From assembly GCA_038380795.1 (NCBI GenBank), contig CM076261.1, positions 6,082,556 to 6,146,555 on the forward strand: 64,000 nucleotides of DNA, written 5' to 3'. The position numbers and the translations under genes are program-made. This document shows, in pieces, positions 48,001 to 62,425 of this stretch. The stretch's first letter is position 1. Every line of letters begins with the position of its first letter. Below the pieces are notes generated by a model that did not search any database, was not told where the DNA came from, and saw nothing but the letters and a program-made list of their open reading frames with translations. The stretch comes from Pyrocephalus nanus (taxonomy: Eukaryota; Chordata; Aves; Passeriformes; Tyrannidae).

Positions 48001-51000
48001 GGATTTGCCTCTGATGCAGCTAGGAAGCCTAACCTGTTGAAGGATCTCTTCTTTTTTTTAGGACAAAGTCCACTAGGAGGAAGGTGCTCAGAAAGAAGAT
48101 TTTCTTGCATAAACAAGGCTACTTCAGCTGAAGCTGGTTGCTCAGTGATTCCTGGAGGCAGTGGGAAGGGCTAACCAAATTATATGCCTAACTGCTGGAA
48201 GGGGAAGGCTTCCTTCTCACAACCACTGACAGAAAAGCTGCAGCAATTTAAAATTAATATGACAGTCTTCTGAGGCAGGGAAATATGTGACTTATGTATT
48301 TCTGAATATAGTTTATTTAGTAAATGATACCTTTACTAGTGAAGGGACTACAGTTAAGTATTTTCATTTTTAAGGGATTTTTTAAAGTGTTAAGAATAGG
48401 GGAAGAAAAGTAATTTCTATAATTAAACTGCTAAGTTGCCATGGTAGTTGCAAAAAACCCCAGAGATTCTCTCCCACCAGCTCTGTGAGCTGTCGGTACA
48501 CAAGACAGGCCAGGCATGTGGTGTGCTGTAAGGAACACAGCACACCATCAGCTCAGGCACCCTTACAGAGGAGACAGGATCAAACACAAGGCAGGTTCAA
48601 CATTCTGCATTTGTACTAGAAAGCCTGAGAACACAGGCACCTTCAGAAAGCCATGGGACATTTTTATTTCTAAGCACAAACACTCCCAGCAGTTTCTGCC
48701 TCCTGTTACATACACTTAGAAAAATGAGAGGGTTTTGTACTGCCCCATTATGTGGCACAGGAGTGGATTATGCACCCCTTTTAAAGATGAGAATAAGACT
48801 GGTTTTAATCCATCTTTCTGCAGGTTGAATTCTGGTTGGGATAGTCCCCGAACCTTAAATGGTCTTCCTTCTCTTTTGAGCATATACCTGATCTGAAGTA
48901 CCCCTGGGCTGTCCCACACTGCACAGTCCCCTAATGATGCTCTCATCTAACAGCAGATCTCTTCTCTTTCACTCAAATACTGCCCCAGACATTCCCAACA
49001 CCAGATCTCACAAAGAAATCTACAAAGGACAACACCATGGCTTTCTTTCCCTACCACAGCGAGAAGCTCCGACACCAATTCATTAATCAGTCAGTCAGTT
49101 CTGGACAGGAATTCAACACTGATTTTGGCTTTTAATAAAATATCTTGCATAACAAACATTTTTCAAGGCATATGAGAATGTCCATGTTAGTGAAAAAAAC
49201 TTTCTTAAAATCCGAAACATTACTTAGACGTAAAGGTTAATTTAAATGGCATTTCATATACTAACAAAGTGTGAGTTTACACTTTATATTAATGAAATAC
49301 TATCAAATGTAATCTAAACAATTTAATGGTTGACTGGGTTAATTAGCATTTTTCAAATATGGTAATTAGTATTTTTTTTAACCTCCAGGTCACAGTTCAG
49401 AGCCAAGATCTTACTAATTAAAGCAATGACAGTAATTAAGAGGAATATAGCACTTTCATCTGAAGATCCTAGTGCTTTACTTCAGCAAGTATTTCCTCAA
49501 AACAGCTACAAGTTAAGTGACAATTTTTAAGACTCATGTTACAAAGAAGTAGGCTGAGACATTGACAGAAAGCAACATTTTCCTCAATCATCATAGTAGA
49601 ATGCAGGAAAAAGATTTTGCACACAGGCTGGTAAACTGTCTTGACAACTTTGCAAGGCTGATAAAAATATTTGTCCCTTTTTAACCTCCTCCAAAATGGA
49701 AGTATCTCTGTTGAGCTTGACACAAATGGTGTCATACAAATACCTAAAAGTGCTTTCAGTGAAGCTAGTAAGGGCCAAAAGACTTAGAATCACTAAGACC
49801 ACTGAACATTTCCTTTATTTAATTAAAAATTTCTTTTACTAGAAATTAACGTATTAAGTACAAAACAGCTCATATAGTATTCAAAAATATAAAACCACTT
49901 TTCATACAAAAAGAATTGATTTACTGTTCCTAAAACCATTAATTAACATACACATCTCCTATGCTGGGTGTATTGACATTTACAGTTTAGGGCAGCTTAA
50001 GTCCCAAGAGCTTAATTTACAAATATCAGAACGAAGAGCTCCTTTCTCAAATGGTTTATCATCTTTTCACTCATTTACTACTATCTGTACTACTTAAGCA
50101 GAAGTAAGAGCACTTGAAATCACAGCTAGGATCATGCACCTCAGATCCCGAGATCTTTCCACAGAAACTTTCCAGTTATCTTGTCAAGACAGTAGAATAG
50201 TAGGAACAAGAAAATATTAGGACCTTTCAGGGAATTGAAGCAAACCCACCAACATATGGGAAGAAATTTGCTGATAGTTAAGTAGAAAGTCTGCAGTGAA
50301 AATTCAGTTTGGTGCCTCACCAGCCCTCCAATTGGTACAGTAACAGGCAGGATTCAAATACCTTAACATAGGCAGCTTGTGCCAGTCTGGATACTCTATT
50401 CATTGGCAATATCTGAGACATTTCTGTGGGGCTGGCAGGTACAAACTGGGAGCAAGAACCCAGCTGTGCCCTTTTGCAGCCATAGCTTCAAGCCAGGCAG
50501 GATCTTACAGCATCTAAAATGGCAAAAGATTATCAGTTCCCTAAACCTAAGTCCAATCTCTGATTTATGCCTGACAGAAAACAGTCTCCAATATTTTAAA
50601 CAGGAAAATTTAAGTAATCTGTATGCTTTGGTTTTGTCTGATTTTGAGCTCCACTTGCAAAAAGTGGTGGAAAGCCGGTGTGCTGCCAAAATCAGGGCAG
50701 CATTACAAAATTCTCCTTTCAAACACAAATCTGTAAACATAAGGCAGTGTTAATGATTCAGTTTCAAATTTCCTGATTTTCTTCTACAGACTGGTGACCT
50801 GTACAATCACCTTCTCGACTCCTTATTATTCTACAAAAAAAAAAATAATTAATAAAGTAAAATCTGGAAAATTAACACAAAAAATCAAACTCCTTATAAT
50901 TATATACTTTCACAGAAAATATGGCACATTGTCCCACACATTTTTTTTTTCAGGTTTACCTCTTTTCTGTAAAACCAGTGAAAAAAAAGAAAGCCTGAAA

Positions 51001-52724
51001 GGAAAAACATCAAGTAAATGAAACATAAACTGACAATATCCCTAGGTATTGACTACTTCTGCACATGCACGTCTTCCAAATTCCCTTAAACATATTGTAC
51101 TCTATACCACATGGGATACATAATTCTTACACCGATTTTCACTCCTTCTTCAGTAGTTTTCAGGGCATCTAGAAAAGTTTTATTTCTGCTGTGAAGTCCA
51201 GGAGGCTCCTTTATTCTCTGATCAAAAGGAATCTACATAAACAGCTTACAACAGTAAAAAAAAAATATTGTAGGTTAAAATGATAGGACTGGAAAGAACA
51301 AAATTCCACCTTGTTGTAGTTGCAAGACATTAAAAAGTGCAGTCATTGCAATTTTGTGTGTATATACGTGCACAGAAATATATCTGTCCCTGTCAGTTTC
51401 AGTACTTTGGATCAGACAAAATATTTTCAATGGAGCTCAAATCCAAATCTATCTGTTTGACACTGCAAGATATTTGGATTGGAAATCAAAGACTGCACCG
51501 CTTTAGAAAGCAGAGGTTCCCTGTGATGTGCCAAGCACACAGGCCCTGCTTCTCTGGGCAAACGGCCTTGAATCATCCTTCTGCTGACAGGTGTGCTCGG
51601 GGAGAAAGAAGGATTGTTTATCTTCATGTCTTTATATATTTTCTACAGCCTATTCACACTAAATGCAAGAAAGCATTTTGGAAAACATGCTACTGACGTA
51701 ATTCTGTGCTGTGGTTGAATAATATTAAACAAAATTTATCTAGCCTTTGAAGTGTAACCTTTTTATTCTCTGTTCTAAAGTGTAAAATAAGTAAAAATTG
51801 AGGCTTTCATGTTAGCTGTCCCATCCTTATCTCCCTTTTCTTCAGCAAACACAAAGGAAGCGCAATGAAAGCTGGACTAGCAAGTGGTCAGTAATGTATC
51901 ATAGGGAACTACGCATTTGTTGGAAAATTTGGTGGCATAATACAGAGAAATTAGAACTTCACACAACTGTTTGTATAAGAAGTTTTACGTACATCTGAAT
52001 TTTAATTTTTCTTCAAGACTGTGGGCCAAATTCTGTAGCTGTTTATACTCAGTCTATGGCAACCCAGAACACGGAGTCCTGCTTCTCAATACAATTATTG
52101 TTTGACACCAGATGTCCATGCCTGAACACTGGAAGCATATTCATTTTTCTCCAATTTTTGTAAGCCCTTATCTGTATTGACGTATGTTGCCATGTCATAT
52201 TTGAACACAGTGAAGCATTCCTCATAAAGATGTTGAATATTCCTGGTTAATATCTCTGTAATGCAGTACAAAACAGATCTGTAACAGCCTAACACAGATT
52301 AACACAAATGACTCATTTTTTATTAATATATGTATTAAAAAAAAGTGACTAAACACCTGCTGGCTTCTAGACTGAGCTATTTTTGTCAGATGTTTTAAAA
52401 GAAACTGTCAAAGTACTTTCAAACAGAAAGATCAAAGTTTCTATGACGAAATCAAAGGCATTGACTCTCCATATTCATTTTTCTGTTGCACAAGGAGGCA
52501 AATAATAATGCCTGTACCACAGAGCTGATTATATCAGAGGAGTAGCGGAAGGGTACTGTGGCTCAGCTAATGTGGGCTCTTCCCATCCATACTTAGCGAA
52601 AAAAGGTGAGAGCCTGGCACAAGTCAGTGACCGAGGGTAGGCAAGGCAGGGACATGCTGTACAACAGCAGCTCCTTTTTGGCTGCAGCACAGCTACATGC
52701 TGCCAAGTCAGGCAGCTTCGGGGG
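45046..52724. other. Unique non-coding stretch
   Basis: About 7.7 kb without a recognised gene. An 88-codon minus frame at 46330-46596 has rather even, protein-like composition but no motif I know. The 124-codon plus and 114-codon minus frames at 50379-50753 overlap each other and cancel as evidence. A more GC-rich patch at 47325-47520 carries two overlapping plus frames without domain resemblance. Confidence 0.5.
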
Positions 52725-53125
52725 ACAGAGTCATAAAATAATCTAGGCTGGCAGGGACCTCTGAAAGTCATTTGGTTCAACCCTTTGGTCAAAGCAAGGG
52801 CAGCTTCAAAGTTAAAGCTAACTTCAAAGTAAGATCAGGTTGCTCCAGGCCATGTCCAGTCAAGTTCTGAGCATCTCCAAGGATGGAGGTGCCACAGCCC
52901 CTCTCTCTAGAGATCTGCTCCAGTGCTTGATCACCACCCTACCCTACCCTGTAAATTATTTTCCCTTATATCAAAAAGAATTTCCTTGTCAGCTGGTAAA
53001 GCTGAAGATAGCAGTATATTCACACTCCTCTCTGAGCAGTACTGAGCAAACCCAACTCCCCATGTTGCAAATCCTAATCATCTTGATGACCCTACTCACT
53101 GTATGGTGCCAATTTCACTCCTCTC
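52725..53125 (-). mobile_element. CR1 LINE 3' fragment, older subfamily, rearranged
   Basis: Minus-strand CR1. Tip cagagtcataaaataatcta, then ggctggcagggacctctgaa and gatcaggttgctccaggcca, with atctccaaggatggaggtgc and a 'ctgctccagtgcttgatcac' core. It differs from the other copies in its 3' tip and fades between 53000 and 53125, with internal deletions. A small internal duplication (agcttcaaagt / aacttcaaagt) lies at 52802-52829. No open frame retained. Confidence 0.88.
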
Positions 53126-56100
53126 TTGTTTTGCAGCTTCCTATCTCCAGTGGTGAAGGGCTCTTGTGAAAGAAGAAAGATTATTTTGTAAAAGGCAATG
53201 GCCTCAGGGTATTTGAGTTCTGCTTCATTGTGTTTTTCCTGTGTCAATATGGAAAAGTTATCTCCTTGGGTTTGACACTAGTAGGGACTGCTGACCTCTA
53301 TGACTTGAATTAAAACTACCTATTTTTAGATATCTAATATGCAAAAATAATGCTTGTTTATACTGATTACATGAGAAGAGAGTGTAGTCAGGCCTTTGAA
53401 ATAGCCAATTCAGTTAATTGCCGAAGGTAATTTGAAAGATGGATTAGGACCTAATTTAATACAAAAAGGGGATGGTAGGAGATTGAGCTAAATCTGCCTA
53501 ACTGTGGTGTAACAAATGCCTGTGTTATCAACAGCATCAGCTTTGAACTTGATCCCTTTTTTTTTTGGTGTCCTTTTTTAAAAGAAGAGAATGGCCAAGG
53601 CAGAGTTATTTAAGTGTAAGTCAAAAATCAAGAGTTGGGGCAAAAAAAAAAAAAGAAGGTCAACCAGAATTATTTTATCTTTTTTCTAATTCTCCACCTC
53701 ATTTCATATAAAAGTATAGTAATAATCCCTGAAAATGGGCAGTCAGTTTAATATTTCTCCAGAGGCATGAACTCTTAGCAGGGAATCAGGGTTCCATTGG
53801 GCTGGGCCATGAACCCAGCAAATACTAAGGAATGCTGCTGCACTGAAGAACTAACAAAGCCCTTGGACAGTGAAGTGGAAATTCACAAATTCACCAAAAC
53901 TTCATCTTACAGAGATGCCAAAAATCTCTTAGATGGTAATGGCACTCAAAATCCTCTGAGCTGTGCAGTATTCAAACTGGACCTGCAAGGGAATAGTTTT
54001 ATGCATGACTAGAAATAGCTCGAGATATCTCATGTCCTTAAAGAACTTTGGCTACATCTTTCAGAATGAGATGAAAGACAAGGTTATTAACTCAAATTTT
54101 AACATTTTTTGTAGCTTTCATCAGCAGATGTCCTGCTTATAAGAAATGGGCAAAAGATCCCATAACCCTCTCTGAATATACACATTCAGATGAATGCAAA
54201 ACCGTTTTCAGAGAAATAGCTTTCCTTAGCTGAAAACGTAAAAATTAACATTATAATATCACCCAAAATTACTTCTTAGTACAAATGTTTTCCAGTATAA
54301 AAAAATATTTTCCATAATCCTGTTGAAAGACTGGCAAAGCAAATGAGTCCTAATGCCAATTCAATAGAAATCTGAAGTCTGTTCCCAGCTGTGCTTAAAG
54401 TGACCTTGAAGAAGCTGTCCAATATTTTGTGAAAATGAACCACTGAAAGATACTGTCAAACTTAGAAATATGAACCATGTGTAATGTGAAGGAAATAGAA
54501 ATATTAACAGCAATTAGGAGGAGAGCTGGAACTGAAATTTATGGTTTCTGGGCTTCCTATCAAATGCATCTCTGTACATAATAACAGGGATAATAACAAG
54601 GACTGTCTGTGTCTCTTCCGCAGTTCTGGTTCAGATAAAATCACGTGCTCTGGCTGTGGTGTTTATCTTAATGCTGTAGAAGAAATAAATAAACTGAAAA
54701 TATTAAATGATGGAAATCTGAAGGTCTAAACCAGAATCAGTGACACATAGATTACTTCTTCTCCTGAAAGCAATACTCTTTGATTTTTCCCCTTTGTAAC
54801 TATGAAATAATTTAAAGTACAGAGACTCAAAATGCATTTCTTCAATTTTAAAGCACCTCAGATTATAATTTCACTGAAGACAATTTTCTAACCATCTTAA
54901 ATAATCAGAAACATTTAAAGAAATATAAATAATCATTCTCATTGCAATATAAGCTTTTGCCTTCTCCTAGAAGAGATCTCACCAGAAAAAGGACAAATAG
55001 CAGGATTGCATTGCCTAAATGAGCCATTATTTGTGTTGCAAATCCCAACTATTAATGACAATAACTGCAAATAAAATAAGTCCCACTTGACTCTCACGAA
55101 ATGTTCAACATGCGCAGCACTGTTTGGTTTTTTTTTTATTCGACTTGTAAAATGAATACTTGAGACAATGTGACATGAGCCACCACAAAGCTACTTTTAT
55201 TGCTATTTTGAAGGTAAAACTGGACCTGAAAATACCGGTGTACACTTTTCATAGTATTAGAATAGCAACAAATAAAAATTGTTTAGACTGTGTTTCCACT
55301 AGAATATGGAAATAGGACAATTATCAACTCATCTGAAGTTTCTTCAGACATCAAAACTACATACTTTATAACAGCATATTTCTTTATATAATGTGACTTT
55401 AAATTTTAGGACACCAAAATGCTTTAAAATTTTTATACGGAATTGAATTTATTAATAGTGAATTCTATATCAGTATCATGCTGACTCTCTAATCAGCAAT
55501 AAATGTGTTCAAGAGCATGTCCTACGAGACTTAATAGGGATGTTTAGTTAAAAGGAACCATGAGCACTGAGAGTATTAAATTGGACTTCAAGTTGTCATT
55601 TTCTGAGGGTAGTCTAAAGAAAGCTAATACACATCAAAGTCATCAATCATGTCAGCTCCTGAGTGGAATTCTCCATGTCTCCTTTTTCTGCCAACTTTGG
55701 ATATATTAGGAGTATCATCAGACATGATGGCCTATTCTGCACTTGCAGGCAGTTAAGCCAGAGGCAGCTTTCAGGATTGACAGGAACAACTTTGATATAA
55801 CGTAAAAAGAAGAAGAAAATTGGAACCAGTGTTTGTAAAATCCCCCAACAATGTAATTATTTGATTGTTTATCTTGACAGAAAAGTAGAAAGATCATAAG
55901 ACTGGTCAAAGGTCTTCAAAGAAGCTGGAGAAACTGCAAAAAATGAACTACTCTATGTAATTATAAGAGACAGTAGCTTTGTTAGCTCTGTTTCTCAGAC
56001 CCTTATCCTGATTTTAAGTGAGGAGTCTAATTTTTTCAATTTTCCTTTTCATCAATAACTATTTTTGTCCTGTAATATGAAAGGTTCATGTTGTTGTTTC

Positions 56101-56357
56101 ATGACATATCAAGTCCTCCATTTCAGCCTGCAGATATATACTATATATGCACCTCTCTATCTCTAAAAACATTGTATCTGCTGTCTAAATAGATGTGGCC
56201 TTCAGTGAAGAAAGTTCTCCCTGAGCAATATCTAAACTTTAAGCTTTTTTCTTCCTTTTCAATAGAAAATTACTCCTCTTATTTCAATATTTTCTGCTGG
56301 ACAAGTGGGGGATATATTGGTTTATTTGGATTTTTAATTTGAGAAGGCTGACTTGTA

Positions 56358-56389
56358 AAAATTCTTAAAATTAATTTATTAAGAATTTT
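56358..56389. repeat. 11-bp inverted repeat, 10-base loop
   Basis: aaaattcttaa (56358-56368) and ttaagaatttt (56379-56389) are exact reverse complements in very AT-rich DNA. Probably chance. Confidence 0.85.
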
Positions 56390-57241
56390 ATTTTAGTTTA
56401 GAGCTAAAATATATGTAGTCTATCAATTTTATGAAGGACTTTTTTTGCTGAAGAGCTTTAAAAAAATCTCTCTAAAAGGGAAGTAATTAATTTACCTTTT
56501 TAAGAGAAACAACATCCTACATTTAATGCTATTGAATTTGTCATCCCCTTCCATGAATCAAGTCATTAGCTTCAAGACATCTTTGAATGAACTATAAATT
56601 AACTGTACTACAGAATTACGTTTCATTTACTAGACATATAGAGCTTCTTCAAGCAGTGCCACCTCAGTCCAATCAGAAAGAACCTCCAGTTTCCATTAGC
56701 AGGATAGTTATATTTTATCGTATGTGACAAAGAATGTGCATTAAAAATAAAATAAGCTTCTAATTGTCAGCTGTGTGAAAACAAGATCCAAGGGAGTCCC
56801 AAAAACTTAGGTACTAGCAGCTGAATAAAAAGAAACATAAGTCAAGGATTTCTGGAGCTTGATGGATGCTTTTGAACATCTGGAGTTGATGTTGCTCACT
56901 TTATTTTATTCCGCATTTAAATTATGATAGGTCCACTGTGACTATCATGTGTTGTATCTAAAGTTTACTTAGCCACCTAGAAAAAATCTTTTGCTATGCC
57001 TAGGAGTTATCAGTTATAACATATATTTGTACTTTGAGTGAGCAAAATTAATTTGGAAGATGCAATCTACTTCCTGAGGGTTTTTTTGTTAGTAAAAGAG
57101 CTGATGCTTTTCTCACTAAAATACACTTAAAGACCTCTACCTTTACTATTTTCTCTGGTATTTTAAAGAGTCTGCATATTCAGAATGTCCAACTGTACAA
57201 TTGTTGCAAATAGCCAGTAAGCAGCTGTGATAGGACATTGC

Positions 57242-57243
57242 AT

Positions 57244-57278
<35 letters not shown>

Positions 57279-57281
57279 TTT
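57242..57281. repeat. (ATTT)10 microsatellite
   Basis: Ten perfect ATTT units. The open frame through it only encodes a repeated IYLF pattern. Likely length-polymorphic. Confidence 0.97.
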
Positions 57282-60200
57282 CCACTACTTTGATGCGTTA
57301 TGCATTCACAATTACCATGATGCAGCAGAAATTAAGGAGCAAATCTAGCAGCAGAGTTCAGGGGATTGAAGAATTTCTACTAACACCTGGATTTACTCCT
57401 GGATGCTCCTCTGTGATTGCTTTCAAGCATCCCATGGAGCTTGAAATTAATCTATAGAGTTCAAAATGGTGGAGGGGAAATTAACTTTGCATTTGTCCTC
57501 AGATGCCAAGGGCTTCTGAAAGGCTAGAGAATTATGCAAATACTTGTGCTCTTTTGGCTTTCTTAAGGGAGATCTAGAATGACACCTACTATGAAACAGT
57601 AATTCACCATTCAAATTTCACTGGAGGAAACCATATGGAGGCTCTTAAGGAGTGTTACCTAATCCCACCAAAGGATGGCTGAAATTCCATAGTTGTTTGG
57701 TCTTCAGTAGAGTGAGCACATACCCCTCCACCCCCAACCACTGCATCATGGAAACATCTTGATGGGTCAATGCAGACTGATAAGATCGAAAGTTAACTAT
57801 TTTGACACATACGGGTGAGAGACCTTTGTATCAATAAAGACTTACTTTTTAATGTTACAAGTTCAGATAAAAGGTGTAATAGAATCATATGAACACTGAA
57901 AGCAAATTACACTAACTGCTACGTTTTCTTATGGGATAGTGTTCAGAGATTCTTATAACACGTAGTTATACTGCTCTAAATACACATAGACAATAAAATG
58001 GAAATATTTCAAATGTGCACAGAAATTTTATTTAAATTAGAACATGGTCACTGTTATTGGAAGAAGTCTCATTGCTGTTAGTGCTCAGTAGGTCTCGTCT
58101 CTTTCTTCCTGGGAAAAAAAACAATGTCTGGAGAATGCCATAACTAGTGTGGTGTCTTTCTACAGTTAGCATAGAATTTTCTAATATTAGGTGCATTTTT
58201 TCCTAACTTTGTGGGAAGAAAGTCAACACAGTCTCTTTTTGAAAACCCTGCTGTGCCAGCATTATTTGTGTTCTAATATTTTCTAACAGCCTTTCCCAAG
58301 CATAAATAAGATGTCAAATCAAAATTAACACCGGAAACATGACCTACCCTGCTCTTTTGCTGCAAACTGACAGCTCCACCGCATATGTCAAATGTGAACC
58401 TCCCTCCCAGCTAACTAGAGGCTCAGGATTGGCATATTGCTGAACTGCAAAACCTACTAACGAAACGTCACCGTAAAGTACAAGAAATCCCAAACAATTC
58501 TATAAACTCTATTTTTCCCTTCTTGATTAATTTTTAAAACCAATTTCAAAGTGTTCTCCTAAATTTTGTCTTGCAGGTCCTAATCTTCCCAGAAGGACAG
58601 GGTCTAAAAGCAGAAACAGTCCATCCACCGAAACCCTCCAGTACGGCTTCTTTCCCCTCTCTTGGAAGTTCTAGGAAAAAATCCTTCCAAAACAACAAAT
58701 AAATCCAAACAACTAGTATAAAAATAGATAATACTAGCAGAAAGAAAGATGTAGTGAAACCCGTGAGTCTTCATTTACCAAACTTTACTTATCTTCAGAT
58801 CACCAAAAAAGAGGTTTCTAGTTCACATGGACTAAAAAAGATCTGAGAAACTCGAAGACTTGTAGTTTAACGCTTCATGTCAGATAAAAGCAAAGATGAA
58901 AACCTCCTATTCCTTTTCATGCAAATGATAAAACTATATCCTCCATGGACACCAAGATAAACAGGAAGAAGGAAAGCATTTCGGAAAACCATGTCATCAA
59001 ATCCATAGAAAAATAGAGGATGATCAAAAACATAACGGACTGGCAAGAAAATAAGATGTACTATTTTTTCATGTTGATTTTCATTACCACGTATTCCAAT
59101 ATTGACTCATCAGTCATAGCTAAACATAGTTTATGCAATTGAACTAAAATACCTTTTAGCTCTTAAGACCAAGAGACTCATCCACGGTCTTTTTCATTTG
59201 GCAAGTGAATACTTGATCAGCACCTTAGGTTTCAGTATATTTCCAGCTCAGTGGCCAGGCTCTGATTTCCTCTGCCATTTTACCTTATCTCTCTACTTTT
59301 CAAAATAAGATTTCTGCCTATAAATACCACTGCAATTCTTTGCTGATCCACTTTTTGAACAACATTCTTATTTCATGCAGGCAAGTTAACACTTACAATT
59401 ACTGATTCTCCTCCAAAAAAGATCTATTTTACTATAGAGTTTGAAGGACACTGGTGTTGGTTGCTGAACTAAAGTTAAGTGCAAGTAACAGCAGTAGAAA
59501 GGGAAGATAGAAACATCTCTAATTTACAGGATGGGAGAATTCCAGTCTGCCCCTTCAGCACTTCCAAGGCTGCTCTAGGAGCTGTCAGAGACTGGTGGCA
59601 GTGGGAGTGCATCGGCATATGGTTACAGAACAGGTACATAAAGGAGTCAAAATTATTTCTAGGTGAAATGAAGGGTGCAGTATTAAATCAAATGCATCTC
59701 ACCTCGAGAATTAATATAGATGACAGCTATGTGTAGGAAGTAGACATTTCCTGAGCGGCTAATTAGAATACTCCTCAGAACAAATGAGAATAACAACTAG
59801 TCATTATTGTAATTATCCATTTCTGTGCCAGTCACTTTGCTTTCTCAGTGGACATTAATGTACTTTAAAGATGGCAAGCACAGCTGAACAAACATCATAT
59901 TGCACCTGAAATTACTGAAGCACAAAAAATCAACATAGCGTGTACATTGATGGTTCTGGGATAACAATACAAAGTCATTACTGAAAGTCAACAAACCAGA
60001 TGCTGTCATATGTCAAAGTCTAAATCATGCTTTGGAAAGATGCATAATATATATACAAACTGCAGTTATATGTCTAGATAATAAACGTATTGGTCATACA
60101 GGTTCAAACATCTGGTCCATATGCAATGGATGAATATGACTGTCCAACAATTGATTACAAATATATTATGTCCAGAACAGAAGCATTTGAAGTTTGCTTG

Positions 60201-62043
60201 AAATGTTTCAAGGATTGACAGTCACACTACTTAATTCACATTCTATATTGCATGTGTGAAGTTTATTAACAAATACAGAGATGAAAGTTATCTCTGTGTA
60301 CAGGGTTCTAGAATTCAGCAATTCAGTGATGTAGCAAACCCCGTTCATTGCACTACATATTCATCGCACGACTCCGTGAGCAGCTTTTGACTATCTGAGT
60401 GACCAGGTATTTTTACCACAGCCATCTATTGCTCTATGAAAACCTGACCTTGCTCTAACTCCCCACTGCACGTACCAGCCATGAGGTGAATTCCATCCAA
60501 AAGCTGTCACAAGTTTTTGCATTTTGTGTGGCAAAGGTGCCTCAGAAAATTGAATGCTTTTACTATTGCAATATTAAAAATTTTACAGCCACTTGCATTA
60601 CAAATGTAAGCAGACACCGCACTACCTGTAAAAAAATGGCTAATGATAAATGTTAACTTCAAATCTCAGTTACTCTAGTATTTGAATAAAACTGATACAA
60701 GCAAAAATGTGCCTGCACTGGATGATGCAATATGTGATAATTCCACAGAATAACTAGAGAATAATGAAGAAAAGCAACAGAAATATTTTTATGATAATGA
60801 AAAGGTCATAGTAAATGTTTCTCAAAAGTCTTTTATCACTTCTCCTTTGACAATGTAACTGCCAAGTAGTTGCATAACATCAGCAGACCCATATAAAACA
60901 AACGTCATGTCAACAAATGACAGCCACCCACTAGCAAACACTGTGATAGATCAGAAATAATACAGGAGTAGGATGAATCCCTATGGTATTCCCAAATTAA
61001 AACCATGAAATATTGACTAGGAGCAATTTGGAACAACCGCCTAGTCTCATTACATTAGAATTTTAAAATCTGACCATAACTGAGCTGAATAAGTGCAACA
61101 TATGTTTTGCAGGTGTAGCCATATTCCAGAAATACACTTGAAAAGAGATATAGTAATTCTTAATGGAAGGTTTTTTGGCTTTGGGTAAAATGGCAGTAAA
61201 ACAGTAGACACATTTGAAATCACCCTTCCCCCTTCTCTTCTGATAAGATTTTTAATCTATTCTTATTTTCATGTAAGAGGACAATTCACTGTCTAGTACA
61301 TCAAGGCAGAATACACATTTTAATATAAGACAAAAGATGTGAGTACGAGCTCAATGTGACTTCAGTTTCTAAAATTTCTCCGACTCATCTGGAAATGTCA
61401 CCTGTATCTTAATTAACTGAAACACTTAAATATACTTGTGCTGAAGCTGGTACTGTGATTTGATCCAAATAGTAATGAAGAGGAAGGGAGAAGGAAGAAA
61501 ATGCTTTCCACTTAAAACTACTAGATCCTATTTGCTGATCCTTAATCACAAGACCAAAAAATGGGATGTCTTTTACTCTAGAACTGAAGTCCTGATTTGG
61601 ACTTCGTTAAAAGTCCCATTACTCTTCTGGGTCGCAGTGGACAGATCGACCCAATATCTCTATACCTCACAAGATGCTGGCTGAAATGTGTGACAACATT
61701 TGATAACTTTACATCCTCTTGGAACAAGGTGTACCTTTGCCTTTATCCGTACCAAGCTCCAATGGGCAGTCCTCTGAGATTTTGGACAGAAAAACACTCT
61801 GGGCATCTTTTCACTCTCAAACGGAGAGGAAGGTTTCTCTGTTAAGCCTCGTACAGACCGTGAAGAACATTTCTAAGAAATATGACAGGTATAAGATGGG
61901 GAGGCAGCCCCCTCCAGTAACAGTGACTATTTCTCACAAGGTGTTTAGGGCATAAGGGAAAAAATTTCTGACATCAGGAAATTAGGAGGACAAAACAGAG
62001 CTCAGTCTCACCCCCATGCTCACACAATATTTTCACAGGAGAA

Positions 62044-62425
62044 GAATCACAGAATGTAGGTGAGGTTGGAAGGAACCACTGGAGGTCATGTAATCTAACC
62101 TTCCTGCTCAAGCAAGGTCATCCCAGACCAAGTGGCATAGGATTGTATCCAGATGGCTCTTGAATATCTCCAGTGAGGGAGACTCCACAACCTCTCTGGA
62201 CAGTCTGTTCCAGTTCACAGTCACCTCCACAGTAAAGAAGTTCTTCCTCATATTCAGGTGGAACTTCCTGTGCATCTTGTCCTATTGCTTGGCACCAGCA
62301 AGAAGAGCCTGTCTCCATTCTCTTGACACCCTTTTATATCCTTGTATACACTGATGAGGTCCCCCTCAGTCTTTTCAAGGTTAAACAGGCCCAACTGTCT
62401 CAGCCTTTCCTCATAAGAAAGAAAG
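62044..62425 (-). mobile_element. CR1 LINE 3' fragment (5'-truncated)
   Basis: Minus-strand CR1. Tip gaatcacagaatgtaggtga, ggttggaaggaaccactgga, then ctccagtgagggagactcca, cctctctggacagtctgttc and ttcaaggttaaacaggccca. It ends near 62425 after 'cagcctttcctcataagaaa'. A minus frame at 62254-62520 keeps YEERLRQLGLFNLEKT, a typical CR1 ORF2 C-terminal stretch. Only the last ~380 bp survive. Confidence 0.94.

Larger units (their letters stand above)
53126..62043. other. Unique non-coding stretch
   Basis: About 8.9 kb with no recognised gene or transposon. Frames at 53797-54012, 54541-54729, 59479-59736 and 61460-61955 (all +) are short and unrecognised; the last group are overlapping frames. An (ATTT)10 microsatellite lies at 57242-57281 and an 11-bp inverted repeat at 56358-56389. 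Confidence 0.55.

Noticed and set aside
50379..50753. Overlapping 124-codon (+) and 114-codon (-) frames
   Set aside because: Long frames on both strands of the same DNA usually reflect local stop-codon scarcity; neither has a recognisable domain.
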